Positions 50,981 to 59,829 of a stretch of 64,000 nucleotides of DNA are shown here, piece by piece. Position numbers and translations under genes: made by a program. Position 1 is the first letter of the stretch. Every line of letters begins with the position of its first letter. Under the pieces are notes generated by a model, which was not told where the DNA came from, made no database searches, and saw only the letters and a program-made list of their open reading frames with translations. This stretch comes from Bog-756 sp963713625 (lineage in GTDB: Bacteria > Actinomycetota > Acidimicrobiia > Acidimicrobiales > RAAP-2). The stretch covers positions 62,001 to 126,000 of the forward strand of contig CAVQMN010000001.1 in the NCBI GenBank assembly GCA_963713625.1. The letters are read 5' to 3'.

Positions 50981-52630
50981 GTGGCCAGGATCATGATCTC
51001 CCGGGTTCGTCGTCGGCCCCGGACGGCCCGCCTGGTGGCGGCGGTGTCGATGCTCTCGATGGTGGTGGCGATGGTGGTGGTGACGCCGGGAGCGGCCACC
51101 ACCCGGGCTTCGACCGGCACCGCCTGGACGGTCTACCACCAGAACAAGGAAGGGTCCGGTGTGGCCGCGCCGGTGTCCAAGGTCGATACCACCAATCGGG
51201 CCTGGACGTCGCCGGTGCTCGACGGTGAGCTGTACGGCGAGCCGTTGGTGTGGGACGGGCGGATCTACGTGGCCACCGAGAACGACACCATCTACGCACT
51301 GTCGGCGGCCAAGGGCGCAGTGGTGTGGTCGACCCATGTGGCCAGCCCGGTCCCGTCATCGACGCTCCCGTGCGGAGACATCCGTCCCACGGTGGGGATC
51401 ACCGGCACCCCGGTGATCGACTCGGCCCGCAGTGAGATCTACGCGGTGGCGGACGAGCTGGTCGGGGGGAAGGCGGCCCACATGCTCGTCGGCCTGAACG
51501 CGGTCACGGGCAAGATGGAGCTGTCCCGTGATGTCGACCCCGCCGGCGCCGCCCCCACCGCCCTCCTCCAACGCACGGGGCTGACCCTCGACGCCAGCCA
51601 CGTTCTGTTCGGGTTCGGTGGCAACGACGGGGACTGCGCTTCGTACCGGGGTCGGTTGGTTTCGGTGCCCGTGGCCGGCGGTACACCCGTCGTTTTCACC
51701 GTCGACGGGGCCAGCGGCGAATCCCAGGGTGCCGTCTGGATGGGTGGTGCGGCACCGGCGGTGGACAGCAAGGGCAACGTCTGGATCGAGACGGGGAACG
51801 GTTCCGTGTACTCGAGCACCCATGCCTACGACGACAGCGACGGGGTGCTCGAGCTCTCCTCAGGCCTGAAGCTCGAGCAGTACTTCGCCCCCTCCTCGTG
51901 GCCGGCCAACAACCAACAGGACCTCGACATGACGACCGAGCCGGTGCTGTTGAGTGACGGGGACGTCCTGATCGCCGGCAAGTCCCGTATCGCCTACCTG
52001 CTCGACGGATCCCACCTCGGGGGCATCGGCGGCCAGAAGGCCTCGCTCGGGTCGATCTGCAATCAGGATGTCGACGGGGGCAGCGCCACCATCGGAACGA
52101 CCGTGTATCTCCCCTGTCTGGGCGGGATCGTCGCCGTCCGGGCCGTGGCGTCACCACCTTCCCTCAAACTGGTCTGGGGCCCGGGTGCGGGAGGCGGGCC
52201 GGCGATCGATGCCGCCGGCAGGATCTGGACCATCGGTCAGGACGGCACGCTCTACGGGCTCAGCCCCGCCACCGGCGCCGTGCTGCAACAGGCATCAGTC
52301 GGCACGCTGGCCAACCACTTCCCGACCCCGGCGGTGGCGGACGGCCTCATGCTCGTCCCGACAGCCGATCAGGTCGTCGCCTTTGCCGCGCCGGCAACGG
52401 GAGCCGCGGCCACCGTCCCACCGGCGGCGTCGGCGGGCACCGCGCCGGTCAACCACGCCGCCGCGGGTCGTGCGGCCGGGGATCCGGCGGTCACGGCCAC
52501 CGGTGGAGGCATCCCGACGGCCGCAGTGGCGGCCATCGTCCTCCTCGGTCTGGCCCTGATCGGGGGGATCGCGTGGTTCAGCTGGGTCCTCCGGCGCAGG
52601 CGGCCCGGCCCGGCCCGCGGCACGGTGTAG
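50981..52630 (+). CDS. exported beta-propeller (PQQ-like repeat) membrane protein
   Basis: 549 aa from GTG 50981 (ATG 50993 is possible). Signal/anchor at about 18–42 (LVAAVSMLSMVVAMVVVTPGAA). The body carries repeated blades: YGEPLVWDGRIYVATENDTIYALSAAKGAVVW, VGITGTPVIDSARSEIYAVAD, IDAAGRIWTIGQDGTLYGLSPATGAVLQ, typical of PQQ-like or BamB-like propellers. An Ala/Gly-rich stretch then leads to a C-terminal TM (about 516–538) and an Arg-rich cytosolic end. The propeller is extracellular. Ligand and function unknown. Confidence 0.82.
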   Translation: MARIMISRVRRRPRTARLVAAVSMLSMVVAMVVVTPGAATTRASTGTAWTVYHQNKEGSGVAAPVSKVDTTNRAWTSPVLDGELYGEPLVWDGRIYVATENDTIYALSAAKGAVVWSTHVASPVPSSTLPCGDIRPTVGITGTPVIDSARSEIYAVADELVGGKAAHMLVGLNAVTGKMELSRDVDPAGAAPTALLQRTGLTLDASHVLFGFGGNDGDCASYRGRLVSVPVAGGTPVVFTVDGASGESQGAVWMGGAAPAVDSKGNVWIETGNGSVYSSTHAYDDSDGVLELSSGLKLEQYFAPSSWPANNQQDLDMTTEPVLLSDGDVLIAGKSRIAYLLDGSHLGGIGGQKASLGSICNQDVDGGSATIGTTVYLPCLGGIVAVRAVASPPSLKLVWGPGAGGGPAIDAAGRIWTIGQDGTLYGLSPATGAVLQQASVGTLANHFPTPAVADGLMLVPTADQVVAFAAPATGAAATVPPAASAGTAPVNHAAAGRAAGDPAVTATGGGIPTAAVAAIVLLGLALIGGIAWFSWVLRRRRPGPARGTV

Positions 52631-52703
52631 TCAGGAAGGTCACTACCATCGGCTCTGCAGCACGAGTGCAGGCCGGCACTGGTGGCCTCGAACCGGGAGA
52701 CCC

Positions 52704-53153
52704 ATGCACAGCGGATTCGACCACGTCACCATCGCGGTGGCCGATCTCGAGGGGGCCAAGCGGTTCTTCGGGCTGCTCGGCTTCGAGGAGACGGCGGCGA
52801 CCGTCGTGTCCGGTGAGGCCATGTCCGGGTACATGGGCATCCCGGGCTGGGAGGCCGACCACGTCACCTTGACCCTGCAGGGAGTAGTGACCCATCAGGA
52901 GGTACAACTGCTCCGGTTCCACCAGCCACCGCTGGCGTCCGTGTCCGACGAGTCCGATCTGGCCCGGCTCGGGTTCAACCACGTGTGCTTCGCCGTCGAG
53001 GACCTCGACGCCACGCTGGCCAGGTTGGCCGCGGCGGGCGTTCGAACCCGCAACGAGATCATGACCTTCCACGATCGCCGCCTGGTGTTCCTCGTCGGTC
53101 CTGGGGACGTGACCATCGAACTGGCGGAGTGGACCACCGACCTCGGGGGGTAG
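52704..53153 (+). CDS. VOC-family protein
   Basis: 149 aa. FDHVTIAVADLEGAKRFFGLLGFEE begins the first half with the metal-ligand His; LGFNHVCFAVEDLDATLARLAAAGVR begins the second, and FLVGPGDVTIELAEW supplies the Glu ligand. Typical length for a single-chain VOC enzyme (glyoxalase I or methylmalonyl-CoA epimerase-like). A TACCAT box lies at 52645–52650. Convergent with the YbjQ-type operon. Confidence 0.88.
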   Translation: MHSGFDHVTIAVADLEGAKRFFGLLGFEETAATVVSGEAMSGYMGIPGWEADHVTLTLQGVVTHQEVQLLRFHQPPLASVSDESDLARLGFNHVCFAVEDLDATLARLAAAGVRTRNEIMTFHDRRLVFLVGPGDVTIELAEWTTDLGG

Positions 53154-53222
53154 GCGGGGACGAGGCGGGCCGTTCGGACGACCGGGACCCCGGAGGTGGC
53201 CCAATCCTGCGCCGGAAGCCGC

Positions 53223-54100
53223 TCAACCCCCACGCAGGGAGGTGGCGTCGAAGCCGAGCACCGGGTCGTCGAGGGGGAGGATCATCACCGGCGACAGGTG
53301 CTGGTGCTCTCCCAGGAGGCGCACGACCGTCCCGTAGGTGGTGAAGCCCACGGCGTGGCTGGCGAAGTACATGGGGCCCTCTTCGACCTTCACCTCGACG
53401 ACACCGGTCCCGTCCATGGCCAGGGCGGACTGCTGCATCCGTTCCATGGCCGACTCTCTGGCCGCGTACATGGCTTCGGTGAAGTTGGTGAGCTCCACGT
53501 TCTGCCCCTTCTGCTTGATGGCCACACCGGCCGACCGGCGAGGGGCGTAGACGAAGCTGGCCCCCACGGCCAGGCCCAGGGGAGCCCACCCGGCGGTGTG
53601 CAGGAGGGCGAAGTCACGACCGGAGAGGTCGGAGAGGAAGACGGGATCGGCGGACAGACCGCTCGAGCCGACCGGGCGGACGGCCGTTCCCACCAGTGTC
53701 ACGTCGACGTGGTTGCGGTGGACGACGGCCTCGACGTGGACACCGACCACGCCGCGTCCCCCATCTTCGTGCACTCCTGGTGGATGCGGTCGCCGGCGGC
53801 GGCGAAGGCCCGCATGTAGGCGTCCGAGGCGTAGCTGATCTCGCCCTGTCCCCAGTTCCAGACGCCGAGCGGCACCGAGTAGAGCGAGGCGCCGCACACC
53901 AGTTGGATCGGTTCCCACCCGACGGAGTGGAGGGAGAGCTCCTCGTCGATGGAGAGGTCCGATGTCCGTCCTCCCCGGCGGGTCGCCGACGTCGTCTTGT
54001 CGGCCGACGCCGGCCGGTTGAGGAACTCGGCGGCGTCGCGCATCTCCTGTTTGAGGGCGGCGGGATCGACGCCGGCTCCGAGCGGGCCATCCGGGGTCAC
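53223..54100 (-). pseudogene. third tandem YbjQ-type gene, broken by a one-base frameshift
   Basis: GTG 54100 (overlapping the previous stop as GTGA) opens TPDGPLGAGVDPAALKQEM and reads through a first YbjQ-type domain (RTSDLSIDEELSLHSVGWEP) to HQECTKMG near 53760. There the frame is lost in a run of five C on the plus strand (53758–53762); continuing in the -1 frame gives GRGVVGVHVEAVVHRNHVD and a full second domain (FLSDLSGRDFALLHTAGWAP) ending at 53223. One extra base in the run restores about 292 aa, matching the 265 and 299 aa paralogues. Sequencing error and true pseudogene are both possible. Confidence 0.75.
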
Positions 54101-54996
54101 AGCATGCGCACCGTGGGTCGAGGACTGGGCATCGGGTCGAACGGCTTGAACCGCCGCACCCGGTTCCCCCGCAGGATGCACTGGAGCTCGACATCGCCCT
54201 GGCCGAGCTCGCGCTCGGTGGTGACCATCGCCGCCCCGTGGAGCGAGTCGGTACCGAGCTGGGTCCGCACCTGCTGACGGGCGATACGGCGCACGGCCAT
54301 ATGGGCCTTGGAGGTCTGCTCGATCTCGCCGGTGGCGGCCTGGTACCCCCAGCTCGAACCGGACCCCTCGGACAGGTACTCGGTCAGGCAGTAGGCCCAC
54401 ACCCGCACCGATGCCACCGTGGCGGCGATGGACACCGGTGCGTACCCGGCCTCGATGGACTTGGCCAGACGTTGGCCGGCCAGATAGGTCGTCCAGGGAC
54501 GGCCGTCGGCCGGTGGTCGCCCTTCCTCCACCTTCACGGCCGTGCCCTGGACGCGGAACTCCAGCACACCGAGGTCCGAGAGCCGCTCGGACGCGTCCAC
54601 CAGGCCGATCACCCCGTGGGCGCCGACGGCGGTCGCCTCCTCGATCATGCGGTCATAGGCCGAGGTGAACCCCTGCCGCCATGCGTCCTCGATCCAGGCC
54701 TGCTCGTAGTTCTGTCCCCACGACCGGTGCTCGGCCGAGACGAATCCGTGCGGGCACTGCCAGGTCTCCGAGTAGCCATCGGCCCGACCTTGATACGGGG
54801 CCCCGAACGTCCCGTAGGGGGAGCCCATGCCGTACCACTGCCACTGCATGACGCAGAAACCCTGCACGAACCCCACCGGCTCCAGACCCATCTGCAGACA
54901 GGCGGCGAAGTCGGGCACGGTCAGCCCCGAGGTGAACGCACCCTCGGCGAAGCGGCGGGAGGCCGCCTCGGGAACATCGGCGGCTTCGTCGGCCAT
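54097..54996 (-). CDS. tandem YbjQ-type protein, diverged copy
   Basis: 299 aa from ATG 54996, which overlaps the upstream stop by one base. Two repeats of the YbjQ-like fold: FTSGLTVPDFAACLQMGLEPVGFVQG with an aromatic insert (WQWYGMGSPYGTFG), then AVGAHGVIGLVDASERLSDLGVLEFRVQGTAVK; and a second, more diverged half (WTTYLAGQRLAKSIEAGYAP to GDVELQCILRGNRVRRFK). YbjQ/UPF0145 proteins assemble into pentamers and are called heavy-metal-binding by annotation, without a proven role. No signal or TM. Middle gene of a coupled operon. Confidence 0.78.
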   Translation of the reverse strand: MADEAADVPEAASRRFAEGAFTSGLTVPDFAACLQMGLEPVGFVQGFCVMQWQWYGMGSPYGTFGAPYQGRADGYSETWQCPHGFVSAEHRSWGQNYEQAWIEDAWRQGFTSAYDRMIEEATAVGAHGVIGLVDASERLSDLGVLEFRVQGTAVKVEEGRPPADGRPWTTYLAGQRLAKSIEAGYAPVSIAATVASVRVWAYCLTEYLSEGSGSSWGYQAATGEIEQTSKAHMAVRRIARQQVRTQLGTDSLHGAAMVTTERELGQGDVELQCILRGNRVRRFKPFDPMPSPRPTVRML

Positions 54997-55793
54997 CAGT
55001 TGTCGAGCGAGACGATGGTGGTGGGAGTGGGAAGCGTGACCGTATCGGAGGTCTTGCGCACCGCGGTCCCGAGCGAGAGGAACTCGATGGTGTGGCTGCC
55101 CCACTGGTGCGACTTCTCCTCGAGTCGGACCCCGACGATGCCGGAAGCGTCCAGCTGGGTGGCTTCGTCCTGCATCCGGGTCATGGCCAGCTCGCGCGCC
55201 TCGTACAGGGCCTGGGTGAAGTTGGGGAGCTCGACATTCTGTCCGGCCGACCCCAACGTCTGGCCGAGCCCGCGATGGGCGATGTGGTACACGCAGGTTC
55301 CCATGACCAGGCCCTGGGGGATGTAGCCGGTCTGCATGAGCGTCCAGAAGTCCTGGCCCGAGAGATCGGAGGTGAACGGCTTGCCCAACTTGTTGAGATG
55401 GGACACGCCGCTCTCGGCCTTGACCGCGGTGCCGACGGCGATGAACTCGGCTGCGTCCTTGCCCCACTCGTAGTAGTTGACATCGAGCCTGACCCCGACC
55501 ACCCCGTCGGCCCCGAGCTCGGCCGCCTCCTCCTCCATGCGGGTCATGGCCAGCTCCCTGGCCTCGTACATGGCGCCGGTCAGCTTGGCCAGCTCCTGGC
55601 TCTGCCCCCACTTCCGGGTCTGGATCCCGGTGTGGTAGATCGACGATCCCATCACGAACCCGACCGGGTGGAAGCCGACCTCTTTGATCAGCAGGAATTC
55701 GTTCACCGACAAGTCCGAGGTGAAGAGTCCGTGTTCGAGCTCCTCGAGCCGGTGGCCTGCTTCCTTGGGTAGATCCTGCGGCGCGTCAGTCAT
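54996..55793 (-). CDS. tandem YbjQ-type (UPF0145) protein
   Basis: 265 aa. ATG 55793 has GGAGG 5 nt upstream and overlaps the previous gene by 8 nt. Two clear repeats: FTSDLSVNEFLLIKEVGFHPVGFVMGSS with EARELAMTRMEEEAAELGADGVVGVRL and FIAVGTAVK (about 22–130), then FTSDLSGQDFWTLMQTGYIPQGLVMGTC with EARELAMTRMQDEATQLDASGIVGVRL and FLSLGTAVR (about 138–250). The repeats are close to each other and to E. coli YbjQ in the GA(D)xVVG-V core. The best-preserved copy of the operon. Confidence 0.85.
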   Translation of the reverse strand: MTDAPQDLPKEAGHRLEELEHGLFTSDLSVNEFLLIKEVGFHPVGFVMGSSIYHTGIQTRKWGQSQELAKLTGAMYEARELAMTRMEEEAAELGADGVVGVRLDVNYYEWGKDAAEFIAVGTAVKAESGVSHLNKLGKPFTSDLSGQDFWTLMQTGYIPQGLVMGTCVYHIAHRGLGQTLGSAGQNVELPNFTQALYEARELAMTRMQDEATQLDASGIVGVRLEEKSHQWGSHTIEFLSLGTAVRKTSDTVTLPTPTTIVSLDN

Positions 55794-56184
55794 GTGAGCC
55801 TCCGATGACCATGCTCTCCAAGGCCAGGCGAACTGCCTGGCTGTGAGCTGCTTCTGCTTTGAGCACGGCGAGCAGTCGGGCCAACCAGTCGTCCACACCC
55901 ACCTTCTCGCTCCGGATGCGGATGCCGCCCGATGAGTGGCCGATGGTGCAGCGGAGCGTGCTCCCGTCGACTTCGGCATCGAACTGATCCTCGTCCAGGG
56001 TGATCCGAAGGGATCGGATCTCGTCCGATTTCCGGAATCTTCCCCCGGCCCGCTTCACCTCGAGCCGCGACCCGAGCGCCTCGGCCAGCTGGTCGGCGAG
56101 CGCCTTCACCAGGATGCCGACGTCTGAACCGTCAGCCCGCAGCGAGGCTGCGGCCAGTTCGAGATCCATCGAATCATCGTCCAT
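55786..56184 (-). CDS. small hypothetical protein leading the YbjQ-type operon
   Basis: 132 aa from ATG 56184 (GGGGAG about 9 nt upstream). Acidic N-terminus (MDDDSMDLELAAASLRADGSD), then LVKALADQLAEALGSRLEVKRAGGRFRKSDEIRSLRITL, FDAEVDGSTLRCTIGHSSGGIRIRSEKV, and a C-terminal helix DWLARLLAVLKAEAAHSQAVRLALESMV. An alpha/beta cytosolic protein. I do not recognise the family. Its 8-nt overlap with the first YbjQ-type gene makes it the first gene of a four-gene coupled operon. Confidence 0.75.
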   Translation of the reverse strand: MDDDSMDLELAAASLRADGSDVGILVKALADQLAEALGSRLEVKRAGGRFRKSDEIRSLRITLDEDQFDAEVDGSTLRCTIGHSSGGIRIRSEKVGVDDWLARLLAVLKAEAAHSQAVRLALESMVIGGSHD

Positions 56185-56269
56185 GCCGCTCACTCCCCGC
56201 ACCCTACCGCTCTGATCTCCGGTCCGTCCGGCGGCCACCAGGTTCCGCCGCCCGTCCGCCCGGGCCGGA

Positions 56270-57454
56270 TCAGCCGACGGCGACCGCGTCGCGTCGTTCG
56301 GCCCCCTGGCGCACGAGGGGCAGGAGCCGCCGGCCGAAGTCGACCGCGTCGGCCAACGGGTCGAATCCCTTCAACAGCAGCGTCGAGATTCCGAGGTCGT
56401 AGTAGCGGAGCATGGCCTCGGCCACCTGCTCGGGCGTTCCCACCAGGGCCGTCGAGTTGCCGGCGGCGCCGGTCAGGTTGGCGACCTTCATCCACAGGCG
56501 CTCGTCGTGCACATCACGGTCCGCGGACATCTCGATGAGCCGCTTGCGCCCCACCGACGTCGTCCCGCCCGTGTCGCGGTCGACCGAGAAGGTGGCGTTC
56601 TTCGTCCCTCCGAGCCCCCGGTAGTCCTCTTTGTGGCCGGCCATCCGCTCCTTGGCCAGCGCGATCCGCTCGGCCGTGGTGGTGGCGATCCACTCGGCCT
56701 TCTCCCACGCCTCCTCCTCCGTGTCGGCGATGATCGGGCGAAGGGAGATGCTGTAGCGGAGGGTGCGGCCGTACTTGGCGGCCACCTGATCGATGGCCTC
56801 CTTGCGGGCCGCGACCGCGTCCCGGGGCTCCCCCCAAAAGGCGTAGACGTCGGCCCGGGCCGCCCCGACCTCGATGGCCGGGGGCGAGGCGCCGGCAAAG
56901 TACATGGGGATGCCGTCCGGCGTCGCCGGCTTCACCGAGCTGAATGCTCCTTCGTAGTGGAAGAATTCCCCGTCGAAGTCGAACGGCGTGTCCTCGGTCC
57001 ACAGCCGACGGACGATCGACATGACCTCGCCCGTCCGGGCGTAGCGCCCGTCGTGGGGCACGAAGTCGCCCTCCCGGTGTTGGTCGGCCTCGTCGCCGCC
57101 CGTGATGAAGTGGATGGCGATCCGCCCGCCCCCGGTCAAGTGGTCCAACGTGGCCGCCTGGCGGGCCAGGACGGCCGGCTGCACCATTCCCGGCCGATGG
57201 GCCACCATCACCTTCAGGCGTTTCGTGCTGTGCAGGACGGTGGCGGCCACGGCCCAGCCCTCAGGGGCCACCGCCCCGTAGCCGATGAGCACCCGGTCGA
57301 ACCCGCCCTCGTCGTGGGCCCGGGAGATCTCGGTCAGGTATCCGGGGTCGATGACCGGTCCGTCCATCCAGTCGACCACGGGGCCGTCGACCAGTGGCCC
57401 CTTGATCTCCGAGGCGTCCCTCGTGCCCACCATCCCGATGATCTCGACTGGCAT
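56270..57454 (-). CDS. SsuD-like flavin-dependent monooxygenase (LLM class)
   Basis: 394 aa. ATG 57454 has GAGGAG 9 nt upstream. VIDPGYLTEISRAHDEGGFDRVLIGYGAVAPEGWAVAATVL, KVMVAHRPGMVQPAVLARQAATLDHLTGGGRIAIHFITGGDEADQ and VDAVAARKEAIDQVAAKYGR are SsuD hallmarks, with length like E. coli SsuD (about 380 aa). Likely FMNH2-dependent desulfonation or a related C–S cleavage. It is on the same strand as the YbjQ-type operon, 85 nt upstream, and divergent from the ATP-grasp operon, which also contains sulfur-type enzymes. Confidence 0.9.
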   Translation of the reverse strand: MPVEIIGMVGTRDASEIKGPLVDGPVVDWMDGPVIDPGYLTEISRAHDEGGFDRVLIGYGAVAPEGWAVAATVLHSTKRLKVMVAHRPGMVQPAVLARQAATLDHLTGGGRIAIHFITGGDEADQHREGDFVPHDGRYARTGEVMSIVRRLWTEDTPFDFDGEFFHYEGAFSSVKPATPDGIPMYFAGASPPAIEVGAARADVYAFWGEPRDAVAARKEAIDQVAAKYGRTLRYSISLRPIIADTEEEAWEKAEWIATTTAERIALAKERMAGHKEDYRGLGGTKNATFSVDRDTGGTTSVGRKRLIEMSADRDVHDERLWMKVANLTGAAGNSTALVGTPEQVAEAMLRYYDLGISTLLLKGFDPLADAVDFGRRLLPLVRQGAERRDAVAVG

Positions 57455-57559
57455 GACGCGTGACTCCTCTGGCTCGATCAGGCCCGGACCTGGTGCCCGG
57501 CGTATCCCTCTCTGCTCTATCGGCAGTTCAATACCTCAGGTGAAGGCCCAGTTAGACGC

Positions 57560-57565
57560 TAACAT
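57560..57565 (+). promoter_or_regulatory. -10 box, leaderless start for the ATP-grasp operon
   Basis: TAACAT, 7 nt before GTG 57573. It supports GTG 57573 over ATG 57585. Confidence 0.5.
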
Positions 57566-57572
57566 CGGCCCG

Positions 57573-58859
57573 GTGGCCAGGGGCATGAATGCTTCGACAT
57601 CCAGCCACGGTCGGCCCCTGGTCGCCGTGGGTTACGGCCCCCGCTGCGTGCCCATCATGCAGCTGGCGGAGGCGGCCGCGGGCGTGTGCGACCTGCTGTG
57701 GATGATCGACGGGTCCATCCCCGAAATGCGCCAGATGGCCGACCTGTTGAACCGGTTCGGACCGGTCGTCGACGCCGGTGATCTCGATGTCGAGCAGCTG
57801 ACCAAGGCCTTGTCCGCCTACCGGCCCGACGGACTGACCACCTATCTCGATGCCGGCATGGTCCGCTACGCGGGCGTGGCCGCCACGCTGAACCTTCCGT
57901 TCCACTCGGCGGCGACGGCTGCCGCCCTCACCGACAAGGCCAAACAGCGCCAGGTCCTGGCCGATGCCGGGCTGCCCATGCCCGCGTGCAAGGTGATCCG
58001 TCCCGACCAGTCCGAACCGGATCTGGCGGCCATCGAGGCCGATGTGGGCTGGCCGGCCCTGCTCAAGCCGAGGTCGGCGCAGGGGAGCCGCTACACCTTC
58101 CTCGCCCCGGACCACAAGGAGTTGGCCCGGCTCCTCGATGCGCTGGGCCCTGGACGCCCGGAGATGGTGCTCGAGGGGTACCTGGCCGACGACCCCGCCC
58201 GGGCGGACAGTGCCTACGCGGCCTACGTATCGGTGGAGAGCGTGGTCGCCGCCGGTCAGATCAGCCATCTCGCCCTCACCGGACGGTTCCCGCTGGCCGA
58301 GAACTTCCGGGAGACCGGGTTCTTCATCCCCGCCGCCCTCGCGGAGACCGAGACGCGTGACGTACTCGAGCTGGCCACGGCGGCCATCGGGGCCCTCGAG
58401 GTGCGCGCCGGCTGCCTGCACACGGAGATCAAGTTCACCCCGGACGGTCCACGGATCATCGAGGTCAACGGGCGGGTGGGCGGCGGCGTGCCCGAGATGA
58501 TCGAGCGCGCCGCCCGGGTGCCGCTGCTGGAGCTGACTCTCCGGGTGGCTCTCGGGGAGGAGATCCGGATCGACGGACCGGTGGCCACCGACCGGGTCGG
58601 CTACCGCTTCTTCCTCCAGCCGCCGGCCGTCTCGGCCACAGTGGCCTCCATCGACGGTGTCGACAGGGTCAGCGACCATCCGGGGGTGGACACCATCAGC
58701 GTGCATCAGGGGCCCGGCGCCGACCTCGACTGGAGGGACGGCTCGCGGACCCACATCATGGCGGTGGTTGGTTCCACGGCCGACTACGAAGAGCTGCAGA
58801 CCGCCTACCGGCTCCTGCACAACGAGGTCACGGTCACCTACGCCGATGTGAGGCAGTAG
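57573..58859 (+). CDS. ATP-grasp ligase of unknown substrate
   Basis: 428 aa from GTG 57573. N-terminal Rossmann-like part (VAVGYGPRCVPIMQLAEAAAG). The ATP-grasp core is VGWPALLKPRSAQGSRYTF (Lys of the P-loop-like strand), MVLEGYLADDP (hinge), and EIKFTPDGPRIIEVNGRVGGGVPEMIERA with the metal-binding Glu/Asn. C-terminal domain (RVGYRFFLQPPA to YADVRQ) as in BL00235/carboxylate–amine ligases such as dipeptide synthases. It would form an amide bond between a carboxylate and an amine via an acyl phosphate. First gene of an operon with MetA- and MetY-like genes. Confidence 0.85.
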   Translation: MARGMNASTSSHGRPLVAVGYGPRCVPIMQLAEAAAGVCDLLWMIDGSIPEMRQMADLLNRFGPVVDAGDLDVEQLTKALSAYRPDGLTTYLDAGMVRYAGVAATLNLPFHSAATAAALTDKAKQRQVLADAGLPMPACKVIRPDQSEPDLAAIEADVGWPALLKPRSAQGSRYTFLAPDHKELARLLDALGPGRPEMVLEGYLADDPARADSAYAAYVSVESVVAAGQISHLALTGRFPLAENFRETGFFIPAALAETETRDVLELATAAIGALEVRAGCLHTEIKFTPDGPRIIEVNGRVGGGVPEMIERAARVPLLELTLRVALGEEIRIDGPVATDRVGYRFFLQPPAVSATVASIDGVDRVSDHPGVDTISVHQGPGADLDWRDGSRTHIMAVVGSTADYEELQTAYRLLHNEVTVTYADVRQ

Positions 58860-59827
58860 TGCCGGTCCGGCTGGCCCGGGCCGAGGGGGCGGACCCGGAT
58901 GCGACCCACGGCCAGGCACCGCCGGCTCGCTGGGTGTGTGCCTTCGTCAACAACATGCCCGACGGGGCCTTCGACGCCACCGAGCGCCAGTACCTGGACC
59001 TGCTCGATGCCGGCTCCGGCCCCGAGGTGGTCGAGGTGCGCCGGTTCACCATGCCCGACGTCCCGAGGGGTCCGCGGACCGCGGCGCGTATCGCCGAGGA
59101 GTACCTTCCCTTCGAATCGGTGCGGGAAGGGTCGCCGGACCTCCTGATCGTGACCGGATCGAACCCGCTGGCCCCGCGTATCCAGGACGAACCGTACTGG
59201 GAGGACCTGGCCGGGCTGCTGTCCTGGGGACGGGAGCACGTCCCGTCCCTCCTGCTGTCCTGCCTGTCCGCCCATGCCGCCCTGGTCGTCTTCGACGGCA
59301 TCGGGCGGACGACCCTCGACGCCAAGTGCACCGGCGTCTTTCCCCAGCAGGTGCTCGACCACCCGCTGGCCGCCGACCTCGGCTCGCCCGTCGTCCTCCC
59401 GCATTCGCGGCTCAATGCCGTCGGGCTCGACGAGGTGCTGGCTGCGGGATACGAGGTGGCCCTCCGATCCGACGCCGTCGGATGGAGCGTGATCACCAAG
59501 ACGACCGGCAGCACCCAGGTCGTCCTCGTCCAGGGTCACCCCGAGTACGATCCGTCGAGCCTGCTCCGTGAGTACCACCGTGATGCGAGGAGATTCGTGC
59601 TCCACGAACGGGACGAGGTCCCCTGTCTTCCCCTGCACTGCGTGGCCCCTGACGATTGGGAGCAGCTCCGCCTCCTCCACGAGCGGATCGTCGGTGAACG
59701 GGACCCGGTTCTCGTCGAAACGTTTCCCTTCGACGAGATGGGGAACCGGGCCGATTGGCCGTGGCGGACCTCCGCCGTCCGGCTGTACACCAACTGGATG
59801 GCCGGAGTGAAGAAGAGGAGCGCTTGA
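58859..59827 (+). CDS. homoserine O-acyltransferase-like protein (MetA/HTS family)
   Basis: 322 aa. GTG 58859 overlaps the previous TAG by one base (TAGTG). Match to MetA: PDLLIVTGSNPLAPRIQDEPYWEDLAGLLSWGREHVPSLLLSCLSAHAAL with the catalytic Cys (about residue 140), LPHSRLNAVGLDE, and VLVQGHPEYDPSSLLREYHRDARR with the His-Glu pair. The C-terminus TSAVRLYTNWMAG is also MetA-like. MetA acylates homoserine. The upstream partner MetX already exists at 48915, so this copy may acylate a different amino alcohol. Acyl donor (acetyl versus succinyl) is not decided. Confidence 0.87.
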   Translation: MPVRLARAEGADPDATHGQAPPARWVCAFVNNMPDGAFDATERQYLDLLDAGSGPEVVEVRRFTMPDVPRGPRTAARIAEEYLPFESVREGSPDLLIVTGSNPLAPRIQDEPYWEDLAGLLSWGREHVPSLLLSCLSAHAALVVFDGIGRTTLDAKCTGVFPQQVLDHPLAADLGSPVVLPHSRLNAVGLDEVLAAGYEVALRSDAVGWSVITKTTGSTQVVLVQGHPEYDPSSLLREYHRDARRFVLHERDEVPCLPLHCVAPDDWEQLRLLHERIVGERDPVLVETFPFDEMGNRADWPWRTSAVRLYTNWMAGVKKRSA

Positions 59828-59829
59828 GC

